Positions 34,496 to 43,413 of a stretch of DNA of 64,000 nt are shown piece by piece. The stretch spans positions 1,860,001-1,924,000 of the forward strand of contig NZ_JUGU01000001.1 of the NCBI RefSeq assembly GCF_000799465.1, in the 5' to 3' direction. This stretch comes from Psychroserpens sp. Hel_I_66 (GTDB lineage Bacteria > Bacteroidota > Bacteroidia > Flavobacteriales > Flavobacteriaceae). Made by a program: the position numbers and the translations under genes. The notes under the pieces were generated by a model that did not search any database, was not told the origin of the DNA, and saw nothing but the letters and a program-made list of their open reading frames with translations. Within the stretch, counting starts at the first letter, position 1. Each line of letters opens with the position of its first letter.

Positions 34496-35152
34496 TTATT
34501 CGCGCTCATAAAAACGCTCTATAATCTCTTCATAGCTCTTTATCGTCTTGGTACACCAATCCAGACGCTTCTCTAGAATTTCTTCTTCGGAAAGTTGCCA
34601 AGCCACATCACTAGACTTTAGTTTGGTAGTGACATCATGCAAAATAATGGCTGCAGATACCGAAATATTCAAACTCTCAGTAAAACCGAACATTGGTATT
34701 TTAAGGAAACAATCGGCTCCATCAATCACTTCTTGTGACAAACCCTGTGCCTCTCTTCCGAAGAAAAAACAGGATTTTTTAGTGACATCAAAATTCTCCA
34801 GCTCACAATCATCGCCATGAGGCGTCGTTGCAACAATTTGGTATCCGTTATGTTTTAGAGCTTTAATAGCTTCCTTAACAGAATGGTACCGCTTTAAATC
34901 GACCCATTTTTGTGCTCCCATCGCGATTTCACGGTCAATATCCTTAGAGTTTTGTTCTTCAATAATATGCAATTCCTGTATCCCGAACACATCACAACTA
35001 CGCATAACAGCACTCGTATTGTGAAGTTGGTAAACATCCTCAGTAGCAACCGTAAAATGATTGGTGCGATGGGACAAAATTTTCAAGAATTTTTCCTTTC
35101 GCTGTTCAGTTAAATACCCCTCGAGATGTTTTAAAAGTTTGATATCTGTCAT
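34496..35152 (-). CDS. TrmH-family tRNA/rRNA 2'-O-methyltransferase
   Basis: A 218-residue SPOUT methyltransferase. After an N-terminal helix region, the SpoU core shows NTSAVMRSCDVFGIQELHII, FFFGREAQGLSQEVIDGADC and IPMFGFTESLNISVSAAIIL, motifs 1 to 3 with the conserved Asn, Arg, Glu and Ser. It resembles TrmH, which methylates the ribose of G18 in tRNA. A C-terminal helical extension follows. Two copies of the octamer lie in the gene, at 34585 and 34757. Confidence 0.92.
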   Translation of the reverse strand: MTDIKLLKHLEGYLTEQRKEKFLKILSHRTNHFTVATEDVYQLHNTSAVMRSCDVFGIQELHIIEEQNSKDIDREIAMGAQKWVDLKRYHSVKEAIKALKHNGYQIVATTPHGDDCELENFDVTKKSCFFFGREAQGLSQEVIDGADCFLKIPMFGFTESLNISVSAAIILHDVTTKLKSSDVAWQLSEEEILEKRLDWCTKTIKSYEEIIERFYERE

Positions 35153-35188
35153 TAAAAACTATTATATTTATGAAAATAATTAAACTCG

Positions 35189-36397
35189 ATGAGACTAAAA
35201 AACCTACTTTTCTTTTTTTTAATTCTTTGTAATGTTCAAATTAAAATGCATGCTCAGGATGATATTAAAACAGTGTTCCTAGACACTTTGTCTTACAGTG
35301 AGGAAAACTCACAAAAAGTGATTGAACTTGGACAATTGATCGAGACATCGGTTCATGAGAGTGATGCTAAAACGTTTGTCTCTAAACTAAATAAAGATAA
35401 ATTTTTTGATCGTGTTTTTAATGATTACCAACCTTTTGATCGTGAAGATACATTTATAAAAGGATATATGATTGGGATGGTACAAGGTCTAAAATCTTTT
35501 CCAAATGAGATTATTATGGAGGTAGAAAATGGCGCCTATTATGATTTTATAAATTATAGATATGATGTTGAGGCCCAAACATATTACGCCTTGTTTAGAT
35601 TTTTTTCTGCGGAATCTGGAATGAATTATCACGATTTTAGAGTTCACAAAGGCGATGAAGGCTTAGAGTTCTCAGATATTTATATTTATTTAACTGGAGA
35701 GCATTTTACAAGTACCATTAGCAGGGTGATGTCTTACACACTCCCAGAGGACTCAATTTTAAAAAGAATAGATCCAGTCGACAATCCAGATTCAAAGGAA
35801 CTCTTTAAAGCCATATTGTATAATAAAAATGGAGATTATGAAAAAGCGTATTCAATAATTGATGGCATCACTTCAGATTTATCAAAAGAAAAATTCCTTC
35901 TTATTTTAAAGACTCTCATTGCTGGACAACTTGATGACGACAAATATTTGAAATCACTAGAAGATTTGATTTCTGCATTTCCACAGGACCAAACCATAGC
36001 ACTCAACAAAATTGATTACCACATATATAAGGAAGAATATTTTGAAGCCATACAAGTGATCAACCAACTTCAAAATGAAACTGAAGATGACTTTTTAAAT
36101 TATTTAAAAGCAGGTGTCGCTTTTGAAGATAAAAATTATGATCTCGCTCTCAATCTATATAATTATACAATTACAAATTATCCCGATTTTTTTGAAGGTC
36201 AAGCAGGCTACTTAAGCACACTCGTACTTATGGAAAATTACCCAGAAAGTGCAAACTATTTAACCACACTGGTAGCTGAAGGTTACGATAAACAAGCGCT
36301 CATAGAATATGTTGAAGAAAAAGATGAAAATGGCGAGAATATGTTAGATGGGTTTGCCAACTCTAAAGACTTTTCAAAATGGAAAAAAAGGAAATAA
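35189..36397 (+). CDS. Exported TPR-like protein of unknown function
   Basis: A 402-residue protein with a signal peptide (hydrophobic residues about 5-22, cleavage near HAQD). The N-terminal half is alpha/beta and unassigned. The C-terminal half (about 210-385) is a helical TPR-like array (AILYNKNGDYEKAYSIIDG, LKAGVAFEDKNYDLALNLYN). No catalytic motif is seen. It is followed 18 bases later by the sirtuin gene and is probably co-transcribed with it. Confidence 0.75.
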   Translation: MRLKNLLFFFLILCNVQIKMHAQDDIKTVFLDTLSYSEENSQKVIELGQLIETSVHESDAKTFVSKLNKDKFFDRVFNDYQPFDREDTFIKGYMIGMVQGLKSFPNEIIMEVENGAYYDFINYRYDVEAQTYYALFRFFSAESGMNYHDFRVHKGDEGLEFSDIYIYLTGEHFTSTISRVMSYTLPEDSILKRIDPVDNPDSKELFKAILYNKNGDYEKAYSIIDGITSDLSKEKFLLILKTLIAGQLDDDKYLKSLEDLISAFPQDQTIALNKIDYHIYKEEYFEAIQVINQLQNETEDDFLNYLKAGVAFEDKNYDLALNLYNYTITNYPDFFEGQAGYLSTLVLMENYPESANYLTTLVAEGYDKQALIEYVEEKDENGENMLDGFANSKDFSKWKKRK

Positions 36398-36415
36398 AGT
36401 CTAATTAATATCAAC

Positions 36416-37096
36416 ATGAAAAATCTAGTAGTGTTAACTGGCGCTGGCATTAGCGCAGAAAGCGGAATCAAAACCTTTAGAGATGACGATGGCCTTTGGG
36501 AAGGTCATGATGTGATGGAAGTTGCAACACCTCAAGGATTCGCCAAAAACCCATCATTGGTTTTAGATTTTTACAATCAAAGGCGCAGGCAATTGTTAGA
36601 AACAAAACCCAATAGCGCGCATGTTGATTTAGCCACATTAGAAAAAACGTACAATGTTTCTATAATTACCCAAAATGTAGATGATTTACATGAACGCGCA
36701 GGAAGCAGCAACGTAATCCATTTGCATGGTGAGTTACTTAAAATGAGAAGTTCGAAAAATTTAAGTGATGTAACCAATTGCAGAACCGATATAAATTTGG
36801 GGGATTTATGTAATGAAGGCCATCAATTAAGACCTCACATTGTTTGGTTTGGAGAAGATGTCCCAATGATTGAAACCGCAATGGAAATTTGCCAAACAGC
36901 AGACATACTTCTAATCGTGGGCACATCTATGCAAGTTTATCCTGCTGCAGGACTAATAAATTTCGCCCCAAAAAAAACACCAATTTATTTTATAGACCCA
37001 AACCCAGCAATTTCCAGTGCAGATAACATTACAGTTATAACTGAAACCGCAACAAAAGGTTTGAAAAGATTTATGGATTTATCGCAAAGCAACTAA
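36416..37096 (+). CDS. cobB: NAD-dependent protein deacylase, sirtuin CobB type
   Basis: A 226-residue class III sirtuin. NAD-binding GAGISAESGIKTFRDDDGLW (9-28), TQNVDDLHERAG (85-96), catalytic His104 in HLHG, and RPHIVWFGE (139-147) are intact. Tyr53 and Arg56 (FYNQRRRQ) are the acyl-pocket pair that selects succinyl- and malonyl-lysine in SIRT5/CobB enzymes. The zinc module seems lost: only Cys122 and Cys132 remain in the interval that normally carries four Cys. It removes acyl groups from lysines using NAD. Confidence 0.93.
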   Translation: MKNLVVLTGAGISAESGIKTFRDDDGLWEGHDVMEVATPQGFAKNPSLVLDFYNQRRRQLLETKPNSAHVDLATLEKTYNVSIITQNVDDLHERAGSSNVIHLHGELLKMRSSKNLSDVTNCRTDINLGDLCNEGHQLRPHIVWFGEDVPMIETAMEICQTADILLIVGTSMQVYPAAGLINFAPKKTPIYFIDPNPAISSADNITVITETATKGLKRFMDLSQSN

Positions 37097-37102
37097 ATAA
37101 GT

Positions 37103-38011
37103 TTAACTGAAGATCTCCAACAAAGCAGGCTCCAAGTGATAATATTTAAAATTAAAACCAGCATTTTCAATTTTAGAACTGCTAACACGCTGACTTTCAA
37201 AAAGTAGAATATGCATGTCTCCCAAAATGAGTTTCATAGCAAGTTTTGGAATATTTGGGAGTATCAATGGCTTATGTAGCGTTTTGGCTACCGTTTTAGT
37301 AAGCTCTGTATTTGTTACAGGATTTGGAGCCACACCATTATAGATCCCTTCTAATTTATTAGAAACTACGTGTACAAACAATCGTGCTAAGTCATCAATA
37401 TGAATCCATGATTGCCATTGGTCTCCGCTTCCAAAAGCTGCACCAGCACCAAAACGAACAGGTTTTGCAATTTCTGGCAAAGCACCTCCATCTTTAGATA
37501 GCACCAATCCAATCCTAACTTTCGAAACCATAATGCCGATTGAAGAAAATTCATCAATTGCAGCTTCCCATTTCTCAACAACCTCTCCTAAAAAAGAATC
37601 TGAAATACTTTGCTCATCTTCCTCATAATAATGCGTTAAAGAATCTGGATAAATCCCAATTGCACTCGCAGATACGATATGCTCAATGGGGAAGTTATTA
37701 GATTTTATAGTCTCTAAAAGTAATTTTGCAGTTTCGATACGACTAGAAATAATCTCTTTTTTATACTCATCTGTCCAACGCTTAGAAATCGTTGCACCAA
37801 CCATGTTAATAATTGCAGTAACATTCTCAAAGCAAGAAATATCAATTTGATTTTTAGTTGGATCCCAATAAAAACCTTTGTAATTGGTTTTGGTTTCTAG
37901 TTTATCTTTTGAAGTGGATAAATAATGGACAATCATATTTTTATCATGGCAAACTTTCACGATTTCCTGTCCAATTAATCCTGTAGCACCTGTAATTAAA
38001 ACTGTTTTCAT
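37103..38011 (-). CDS. TIGR01777-family epimerase/SDR-like protein (YfcH-like)
   Basis: A 302-residue extended SDR. The N-terminal TGATGLIGQEIV (7-18) binds NAD(P), and INMVGATIS and the substrate-side ASAIGIYPD are family motifs (YfcH, plant SulA). The C-terminal DUF1731 segment includes KPLILPNIPKLAMKLILGDM. The reaction is unknown. It is convergent with cobB with 6 bases between the stops. A -7 box lies 7 bases ahead of the ATG. Confidence 0.9.
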   Translation of the reverse strand: MKTVLITGATGLIGQEIVKVCHDKNMIVHYLSTSKDKLETKTNYKGFYWDPTKNQIDISCFENVTAIINMVGATISKRWTDEYKKEIISSRIETAKLLLETIKSNNFPIEHIVSASAIGIYPDSLTHYYEEDEQSISDSFLGEVVEKWEAAIDEFSSIGIMVSKVRIGLVLSKDGGALPEIAKPVRFGAGAAFGSGDQWQSWIHIDDLARLFVHVVSNKLEGIYNGVAPNPVTNTELTKTVAKTLHKPLILPNIPKLAMKLILGDMHILLFESQRVSSSKIENAGFNFKYYHLEPALLEIFS

Positions 38012-38018
38012 AGTTTAC

Positions 38019-38026
38019 CAAATTTA
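38019..38026 (-). promoter_or_regulatory. Candidate -7 box of the TIGR01777 gene
   Basis: TAAATTTG on the minus strand fits TANNTTTG. It ends 7 bases before the ATG, so the transcript would begin at or next to the start codon. Confidence 0.4.
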
Positions 38027-38065
38027 CGAAATGCTACTCCTAAAATTTTATTATTTAATAAGGGT

Positions 38066-38743
38066 TTAACGTTTAATCGCTCTCATCATGTGGCGTTTAC
38101 CAGGAGGTCCATCTAATCGCTCAACTTCAAAGCCCAAAGCAATAAGCGTACGTCGCACATGACCAATGGCAGCATACGTTGTAAGCACACCATTTGGCTT
38201 TAGGGCTTTGTACATAATTTTAAAAATAGCTTCCGTCCATAATTCAGGTTGTACTCTCGCTCCAAAAGCATCAAAATAGATGACGTCAAATACATTTTCT
38301 TCGGAAATTTGATCAAAGTACAATTGTCGCTTTTCAAGTTGAAATACTTCGGAAATTTGATGGCGCTCCTCCCAAGTGCAGTCGTGAAGTTGATTGAATT
38401 TCTCTTCGGAAACATCTAGTTCCTGAGCGTAGTTGAGTTGTTTCAATTCTTCCGAAGAAATAGGGAAAGCCTCTACGCCAACATAATTAATGGGTTGGTT
38501 TAATTCTTCTGCTTTCAACAAGGTAAGCATAGCATTGAGTCCAGTACCAAAACCGATTTCTAAAACAGAAATATCATGTTTTTGTTGGGCTAAAATTTCC
38601 GAAGAAAAAAAAAGCAAACCATGTTTTATATATACATGATTTGCTTCTTGTATGGCACCATGAACAGAATGGTATTGCTCGTTCCAATCTTCTATTTGAA
38701 TGGTTTTAGAGCCATCTGCTGTGGTAATTATTTTGCGTTGCAA
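38066..38743 (-). CDS. mnmD: tRNA 5-methylaminomethyl-2-thiouridine methyltransferase MnmD
   Basis: A 225-residue protein corresponding to the MnmD half of MnmC (DUF752), which uses SAM for the final methylation of the wobble uridine to mnm5s2U. SAM-binding ISVLEIGFGTGLNAMLTLL, the DVIYFDAFGARVQPELWT catalytic loop and the C-terminal KRHMMRAIKR are clear. No MnmC oxidoreductase domain is fused, as usual in this phylum. Five octamer copies fall in 38299-38604, each coding a Ser-Glu (ISEE, ISEV, VSEE, SSEE, SSEI). It starts one base after the DUF4920 gene stop. Confidence 0.93.
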   Translation of the reverse strand: MQRKIITTADGSKTIQIEDWNEQYHSVHGAIQEANHVYIKHGLLFFSSEILAQQKHDISVLEIGFGTGLNAMLTLLKAEELNQPINYVGVEAFPISSEELKQLNYAQELDVSEEKFNQLHDCTWEERHQISEVFQLEKRQLYFDQISEENVFDVIYFDAFGARVQPELWTEAIFKIMYKALKPNGVLTTYAAIGHVRRTLIALGFEVERLDGPPGKRHMMRAIKR

Positions 38744-38744
38744 T

Positions 38745-39266
38745 TTATTTGGTCTTCAATAAAACACCATCTGCTAAAAATGAATACGTTTTTTTAGGCT
38801 CTGTGATTTTAGCTATTTCTTCTTTGGTAGCTCCACCATCTTCTGCATAATGACGTTGCTCATCAACTGGTACTTCATTTACATAAGCCTTACCGTTGAT
38901 GATCACTTCTTCTCCAGAAATATCTTTTGGCATAAAAAAACCGTAATCCTTAAACTTTACCATAACCTGTTCTCCATCTGGCAAATCCAACTTCATCCAG
39001 CAGCCTTTTGCTTGGCATACCTCATCTACTTTTGCAATCATTTTTGCATCTATCGAGTCGCCTACAGTCATATTTGCATAATGTACTGCCATGCGGTTTG
39101 CAGGTAATGCATCATCTGCTGTGATTTTTTTACCAAAAGAGGTATATGCGATATCCTGTTGTTCTAATTTGGTTTCTGCCTGTGCGACATCTTTGTTTTC
39201 ACCCTTCTCTTCTTTACAAGAAAAAAAGACTAAAACAACCATAAAAATTGATACTATTTGTTTCAT
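38745..39266 (-). CDS. DUF4920 lipoprotein
   Basis: 173 residues from the ATG at 39266; an ATG at 39299 in frame would precede the lipoprotein signal and is less likely. The signal MKQIVSIFMVVLVFFSC ends in a lipobox Cys followed by KEEKGEN, an acidic surface-export-like stretch. The DUF4920 core is GKKITADDALPANRMA, CQAKGCWMKLDLPDGEQVMV and KDYGFFMPKDISGEEVIING. The CQAKGCWM pair suggests redox or metal binding; the role is unknown. It is immediately upstream of mnmD. Confidence 0.88.
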   Translation of the reverse strand: MKQIVSIFMVVLVFFSCKEEKGENKDVAQAETKLEQQDIAYTSFGKKITADDALPANRMAVHYANMTVGDSIDAKMIAKVDEVCQAKGCWMKLDLPDGEQVMVKFKDYGFFMPKDISGEEVIINGKAYVNEVPVDEQRHYAEDGGATKEEIAKITEPKKTYSFLADGVLLKTK

Positions 39267-39351
39267 TATAATGAGATTTACTTTAGAATTAAGAGTCAAA
39301 GTTACGGATTTTTTTAGAAAATATTATGTTTTTAAACCCACGTAAAATGCC

Positions 39352-39359
39352 TATTTTTG
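39352..39359 (+). promoter_or_regulatory. -7 box of ilvE
   Basis: TATTTTTG fits TANNTTTG and lies 22 bases ahead of the ilvE ATG. No strong -33 element is visible. Confidence 0.5.
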
Positions 39360-39381
39360 CAAAGCTAAAAAACACAATAAA

Positions 39382-40455
39382 ATGTCAAAAAATTACACGA
39401 GTAACTTACATATAGAAAAAGCTGCAACATCAAAAATTGGTGATGTTAACTTTGCTGACTTAACTTTTGGAAGAACTTTTACAGATCATATGTTCATTTG
39501 TGATTTTGTAAATGGAGAGTGGCAACAACCTAAGATTATGCCTTACCAAGCAATGTCTATGGATCCTTCTGCACGCGTATTTCATTACGGTCAAGCGGTT
39601 TTTGAAGGTATGAAAGCTTATAAAGATGATGAGGATCGTGTGTTTTTATTTAGACCGGACCAAAACTTTAATCGTATCAACAAATCATGTGCTCGTTTAG
39701 CGATGCCTGAATTTCCAGAGAATTACTTTTTTGAAGGTTTAACCACACTTTTAAACTTAGATAAAGAATGGGTAAAATCTGGAGTTGGCAATTCATTATA
39801 TATTAGACCTTTTGCGATTGCTATAGATTCTGCGATTGCTGCAGCACCTTCAGAGAGTTATAGATTTATGATCATCTGCTCTCCTGCAAAAGCATATTAC
39901 AAAGGTACTGTAAAGGTTTTAATTGCTGAAGAATTTAGTCGCTCTGCCAATGGTGGTGTGGGATACGCTAAGGCTGCTGGAAACTATGCTGCGCAATTTT
40001 ATCCAACAAATTTAGCTCAAAAGAAGGGTTACCAACAAGTCATCTGGACAGATGCCGATACACATACATTTTTAGAAGAAGCAGGTACTATGAACGTCTT
40101 TTTTAGAATTGATGACACATTAATTACTGCTCCAACAAGTGATCGTATTTTAGATGGTGTGACCCGTAAAAGTTTAATACAACTAGCTAAAGACAACGAC
40201 ATCAAATGTGAGGTAAGACCAATTAAGGTTTCAGAAATTGTGGAGGCTTCAAAGAACGGATCTCTTAAAGAAATATTTGGTGCAGGAACAGCTGCTGTAA
40301 TTAGCCCAATTGAAGGTTTTGAGTATAAGGAAAATTATTATGAGCTTCCAGAAATTAATGACCAATCCTACTCTAGCATCTTAAAAGGCAAAATGCTAAG
40401 CATCCAACATAATCTTGCAGAAGATAAAAATGGATGGCGTCATGAAGTCAAATAA
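39382..40455 (+). CDS. ilvE: Branched-chain amino acid aminotransferase
   Basis: A 357-residue fold-type IV PLP enzyme of the longer (BCAT1/2-like) group. Landmarks are RVFHYGQAVFEGMKAYK, the PLP-binding Lys197 in GGVGYAKAAGNYA, EAGTMNVFF (cofactor phosphate side) and FGAGTAAVISPI. It interconverts Leu, Ile and Val with their 2-oxo acids using glutamate/2-oxoglutarate. It is a single-gene unit with its own promoter and terminator. Confidence 0.97.
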   Translation: MSKNYTSNLHIEKAATSKIGDVNFADLTFGRTFTDHMFICDFVNGEWQQPKIMPYQAMSMDPSARVFHYGQAVFEGMKAYKDDEDRVFLFRPDQNFNRINKSCARLAMPEFPENYFFEGLTTLLNLDKEWVKSGVGNSLYIRPFAIAIDSAIAAAPSESYRFMIICSPAKAYYKGTVKVLIAEEFSRSANGGVGYAKAAGNYAAQFYPTNLAQKKGYQQVIWTDADTHTFLEEAGTMNVFFRIDDTLITAPTSDRILDGVTRKSLIQLAKDNDIKCEVRPIKVSEIVEASKNGSLKEIFGAGTAAVISPIEGFEYKENYYELPEINDQSYSSILKGKMLSIQHNLAEDKNGWRHEVK

Positions 40456-40463
40456 AACAACAT

Positions 40464-40492
40464 AAAAAAAAGAGCCACTTGGCTCTTTTTTA
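40464..40492. terminator. Bidirectional terminator between ilvE and the MazG-like gene
   Basis: AAAAAGAGCCA and TGGCTCTTTTT form an 11-bp stem with A and T runs on either side. It sits 8 bases after ilvE and 2 bases from the stop of the convergent gene. Confidence 0.88.
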
Positions 40493-40494
40493 TT

Positions 40495-40881
40495 TTAGGA
40501 TTCTAAAATCTCTTTTATGTGAGGCTTAAAATAGTTTGGGCCTTTTAAAACTTTACCGTCTTCTCTATAAATAGGCTCACCATCTTCACCTAATTTACTC
40601 ATATTACTGCGCTGTATTTCGTTAAATACCTCTTCGATTTTATGTTGGAGACCATGTTCAATAATTGTACCGCAGAGAATATAAAGCATATCGCCCAGCG
40701 CATCTGCAACTTCTACCAAGTCATTGTCGTTTGCAGCTTCCAGATATTCTTCGTTTTCTTCACGCATCAACTTGTAGCGAAGCATATTTTTATCGATTCC
40801 TAAGTCTGCTTTTGGAGTTTCTCGATGGCCAATTTTAAATGCGGTATGAAATGCCTTTACAGCGTCTATTTTATCTTTCAT
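40495..40881 (-). CDS. MazG-like nucleoside triphosphate pyrophosphohydrolase
   Basis: A 128-residue all-alpha NTP pyrophosphohydrolase (PRA-PH / MazG superfamily). The metal-binding pattern is visible as MREENEEYLEA (E-E-x-x-E) and VEVADALGDMLYIL (E-x-x-D). The C-terminal part (NMSKLGEDGEPIYREDGKVLKGPNY) matches the phage- and bacteria-type dNTPase subfamily. Likely substrates are (d)NTPs or phosphoribosyl-ATP. There are no his genes nearby, so a nucleotide-pool role is more likely. Confidence 0.88.
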   Translation of the reverse strand: MKDKIDAVKAFHTAFKIGHRETPKADLGIDKNMLRYKLMREENEEYLEAANDNDLVEVADALGDMLYILCGTIIEHGLQHKIEEVFNEIQRSNMSKLGEDGEPIYREDGKVLKGPNYFKPHIKEILES

Positions 40882-40955
40882 GAAAATTTATTTTCATTTC
40901 CGCAGAAACGGAAATCTTATATATTAGTTTCGTAATTTTGCATAAAAATAGCTAT

Positions 40956-41141
40956 ATGTTTAGTAATGGTCAATTGATTTTCGGAATTTTATTTGCTCTA
41001 GTATTTGCTGTGGTTATTTTTTTTGCCTACCGTAAAGATCTCAAATTGCATAGAAAATATTATAAAGGTAGCGTATGGGTATTGATAGCGTTTATTGGCT
41101 TTATACTTATGATTGCTGCTATCAAGTTTGTGTTTGTGTAA
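40956..41141 (+). CDS. Small membrane protein with two helices
   Basis: A 61-residue protein from the ATG at 40956: helix 1 LIFGILFALVFAVVIFFAY, a basic loop RKDLKLHRKYYKG, and helix 2 VWVLIAFIGFILMIAAIKFVFV. The positive-inside rule places the loop in the cytoplasm. A TAATTTTG -7 box at 40933-40940 supports expression. No function is known. Confidence 0.7.
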   Translation: MFSNGQLIFGILFALVFAVVIFFAYRKDLKLHRKYYKGSVWVLIAFIGFILMIAAIKFVFV

Positions 41142-41205
41142 TGTCTTTTATTCGGAAATTTTAACGCTTTTACGCAAATTTCTATTTATTAAAATTTTAA
41201 GACAA

Positions 41206-41240
41206 TAAAAAAAGGATGTAATTTCCATTACATCCTTTTT
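41206..41240. terminator. Bidirectional terminator, small membrane protein / M49 peptidase
   Basis: AAAAAGGATGTAAT and ATTACATCCTTTTT form a 14-bp stem around a short loop, with A and T runs. It serves the convergent genes ending at 41141 and 41261. Confidence 0.88.
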
Positions 41241-41260
41241 CAATCTAAATTTTTGAGTTT

Positions 41261-43300
41261 TTAATTTTCCGAAGGAAGAAAACCATAATCCTTACCATAA
41301 CGCAACATTTGTCCTTCAAAAGTAGTTGGCTGCGTTACATTGATAGCGGTTATTTCACCATTATCATCTTTCTCTGCCACAAGAACAGGGTTTACAAAAC
41401 CACTGTAAGGTGCCGATGTGAATTGCTTATTACGCTCAAGAACTTCTGCATGGATAGCTTGGTCTACTTTTACACCGTAACCCTCAACCAGTTCTTCGAC
41501 TGCTTTGTAATCACCTTCAGATTTGATACGTTGTGTCTCTCTTAATAACTGCCCGAAAAGGTCATGTAGTTTCTCATAATCGTTGATGTTAAAATACGTT
41601 TTACCGTCACGAGTTACTTTTTCGATGACGTTATCTGCTTTTCCTTTTTCATAAGCCCAAGCTGAAACCCACTGCCTGTTAACCATGTGCGCTTCTTCTA
41701 CGTCATCACCAAGATTTAGTCTAATTAACTGGGTCATCAATCCGTTTCTAATGTAACCATCGTAAGCTGCTTTTCCAACAGATTTCCAATCGTCAACCAA
41801 ACCTAATTCTTGTAATTTAGGGCTATATAAATAGTATAATCCAACTAAATCTGCACGACCTTCTTCTAAAGTAGATGCATATTTTTTGAGTGTTTCTTTT
41901 GTTTCTCCAACTCCAGGATTTAATTGCCCTGACGCGTGACCGATTACTTCGTGAAGTGCAGTATGTAATTTATCTGCTACTTGACCATATTTTTCCTCTA
42001 ACTCATATTCTTCGTCATCGTGTACAAATTCTTTTAAACGTCCTGTACTACCTGCATTATTGTATGCATGGATGATGTTTCCTAATGATACAGACTTACT
42101 ACCAACTGCTGCACGAATCCAGTTTGCATTTGGTAAGTTTACGCCAATTGGTGTACTTGGTGATGCATCTCCTGCTTCTCCTGCAACATTAACCACTTTA
42201 TAGGTTACACCTACGACGCTATCTTTTTTGTGCTCATCCAATAATGATGAATTATCTTCGAACCATTGTGCATTTTCAGATAATACAGACATTTTTTCTG
42301 ACATGTCAAAATCCTTGATTTGTACGATTGTCTCGTAAGAACCTCTGTATCCAGCAGGATCGTTATAGACTTCAATAAAACTGTTAATGTAATCGATATT
42401 GCCTTCTGTTGCTGCTGTCCAAGCTACATTGTAATCGTCCCAGGTTTGTAAGTCTCCTGTTGTATAATATTTGATCAATAATCCAATCGCATCACCTTGT
42501 GCTTTATTTTCTGCTACACCTTGAGCTAGTTCTAGCCATTTTACGATCTCGTCAATGGCACTTCCGTATAAGCCTCCAGATTTATATACACGCTCTTTTA
42601 ATTGTCCGTCTTCTTTCACTAATTGTGAATTTAGACCGTATGACAATGGCTTTTTAGGATTTGGAGATTTCATTTTTCCGTAGAAAGATTCAACATCTGC
42701 AGTAGTCACATCTGGACCGTAGAAATTCACAGCAGACATAAGTACGTTGTCAACACCTTTTGAAAGATTCACTTTTTTAGAATCCTTGTCATTGAAGATG
42801 ACTTCAAAAGCTTCTCCCTCTAGAGTGGCGTTTGTGTCTGCAAGTAACGTTTTTAGATATTCCGAAGAAAATTCAGGTTTCAATTTATCATTTGAGTAAT
42901 GGTGGTGAATACCGTTTGAGAACCATACGCGTTTCACGTAGGTTTCGAAAGCTTTCCAATCCTCTGTATTTTTATCGCCACTGTAGTTAGCATAAATAGT
43001 CTCTAAGGCTTTTCTAATTTTTAGATTATGTCTGTAATTTTGATCCCACATAATATCGCGACCAGATAAGCCAGCTTGTGTAAGATAATAGGCTAATTTT
43101 TGTTCTTTTAGCGTTAAATTCTCCCATCCCGGAATTTGGTAACGCAGTATTTTTATATCTGCAAATTGCTCTACGTTAAAGTCAAAATCTTCAGTTTTTT
43201 CAACCTTTTCAGACACTGCCATATCCTCTTTTTTGTCCTCACCACATGAGAACATAAAACCGGTTACCAATGCAAGCATACCAATGTGTTTTAATTTCAT
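41261..43300 (-). CDS. Dipeptidyl-peptidase III-like metallopeptidase (M49), lipoprotein
   Basis: A 679-residue protein with a lipoprotein signal (LALVTGFMFSC, Cys19) followed by acidic GEDKKED, pointing to the outer membrane, possibly surface-exposed. The zinc motif is HEVIGH at 450-455 (M49 form HEXXGH) with a second ligand in EEGRADL (Glu479/480). The family removes dipeptides from the N-terminus of short peptides. The C-terminal SEN tail is coded by one octamer copy (41267), and another lies at 42860. A -7 box TACATTTG reads at 43333-43326. Confidence 0.92.
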   Translation of the reverse strand: MKLKHIGMLALVTGFMFSCGEDKKEDMAVSEKVEKTEDFDFNVEQFADIKILRYQIPGWENLTLKEQKLAYYLTQAGLSGRDIMWDQNYRHNLKIRKALETIYANYSGDKNTEDWKAFETYVKRVWFSNGIHHHYSNDKLKPEFSSEYLKTLLADTNATLEGEAFEVIFNDKDSKKVNLSKGVDNVLMSAVNFYGPDVTTADVESFYGKMKSPNPKKPLSYGLNSQLVKEDGQLKERVYKSGGLYGSAIDEIVKWLELAQGVAENKAQGDAIGLLIKYYTTGDLQTWDDYNVAWTAATEGNIDYINSFIEVYNDPAGYRGSYETIVQIKDFDMSEKMSVLSENAQWFEDNSSLLDEHKKDSVVGVTYKVVNVAGEAGDASPSTPIGVNLPNANWIRAAVGSKSVSLGNIIHAYNNAGSTGRLKEFVHDDEEYELEEKYGQVADKLHTALHEVIGHASGQLNPGVGETKETLKKYASTLEEGRADLVGLYYLYSPKLQELGLVDDWKSVGKAAYDGYIRNGLMTQLIRLNLGDDVEEAHMVNRQWVSAWAYEKGKADNVIEKVTRDGKTYFNINDYEKLHDLFGQLLRETQRIKSEGDYKAVEELVEGYGVKVDQAIHAEVLERNKQFTSAPYSGFVNPVLVAEKDDNGEITAINVTQPTTFEGQMLRYGKDYGFLPSEN

Positions 43301-43413
43301 TTTAAAAAATTTAATTGTTGTAACACAAATGTAAACATTTATGCATACTTATTTAACATCTGTCAAAATTGATTATCTTTGATTACCTAATTAACTTAAC
43401 AACTAATCGCAAA

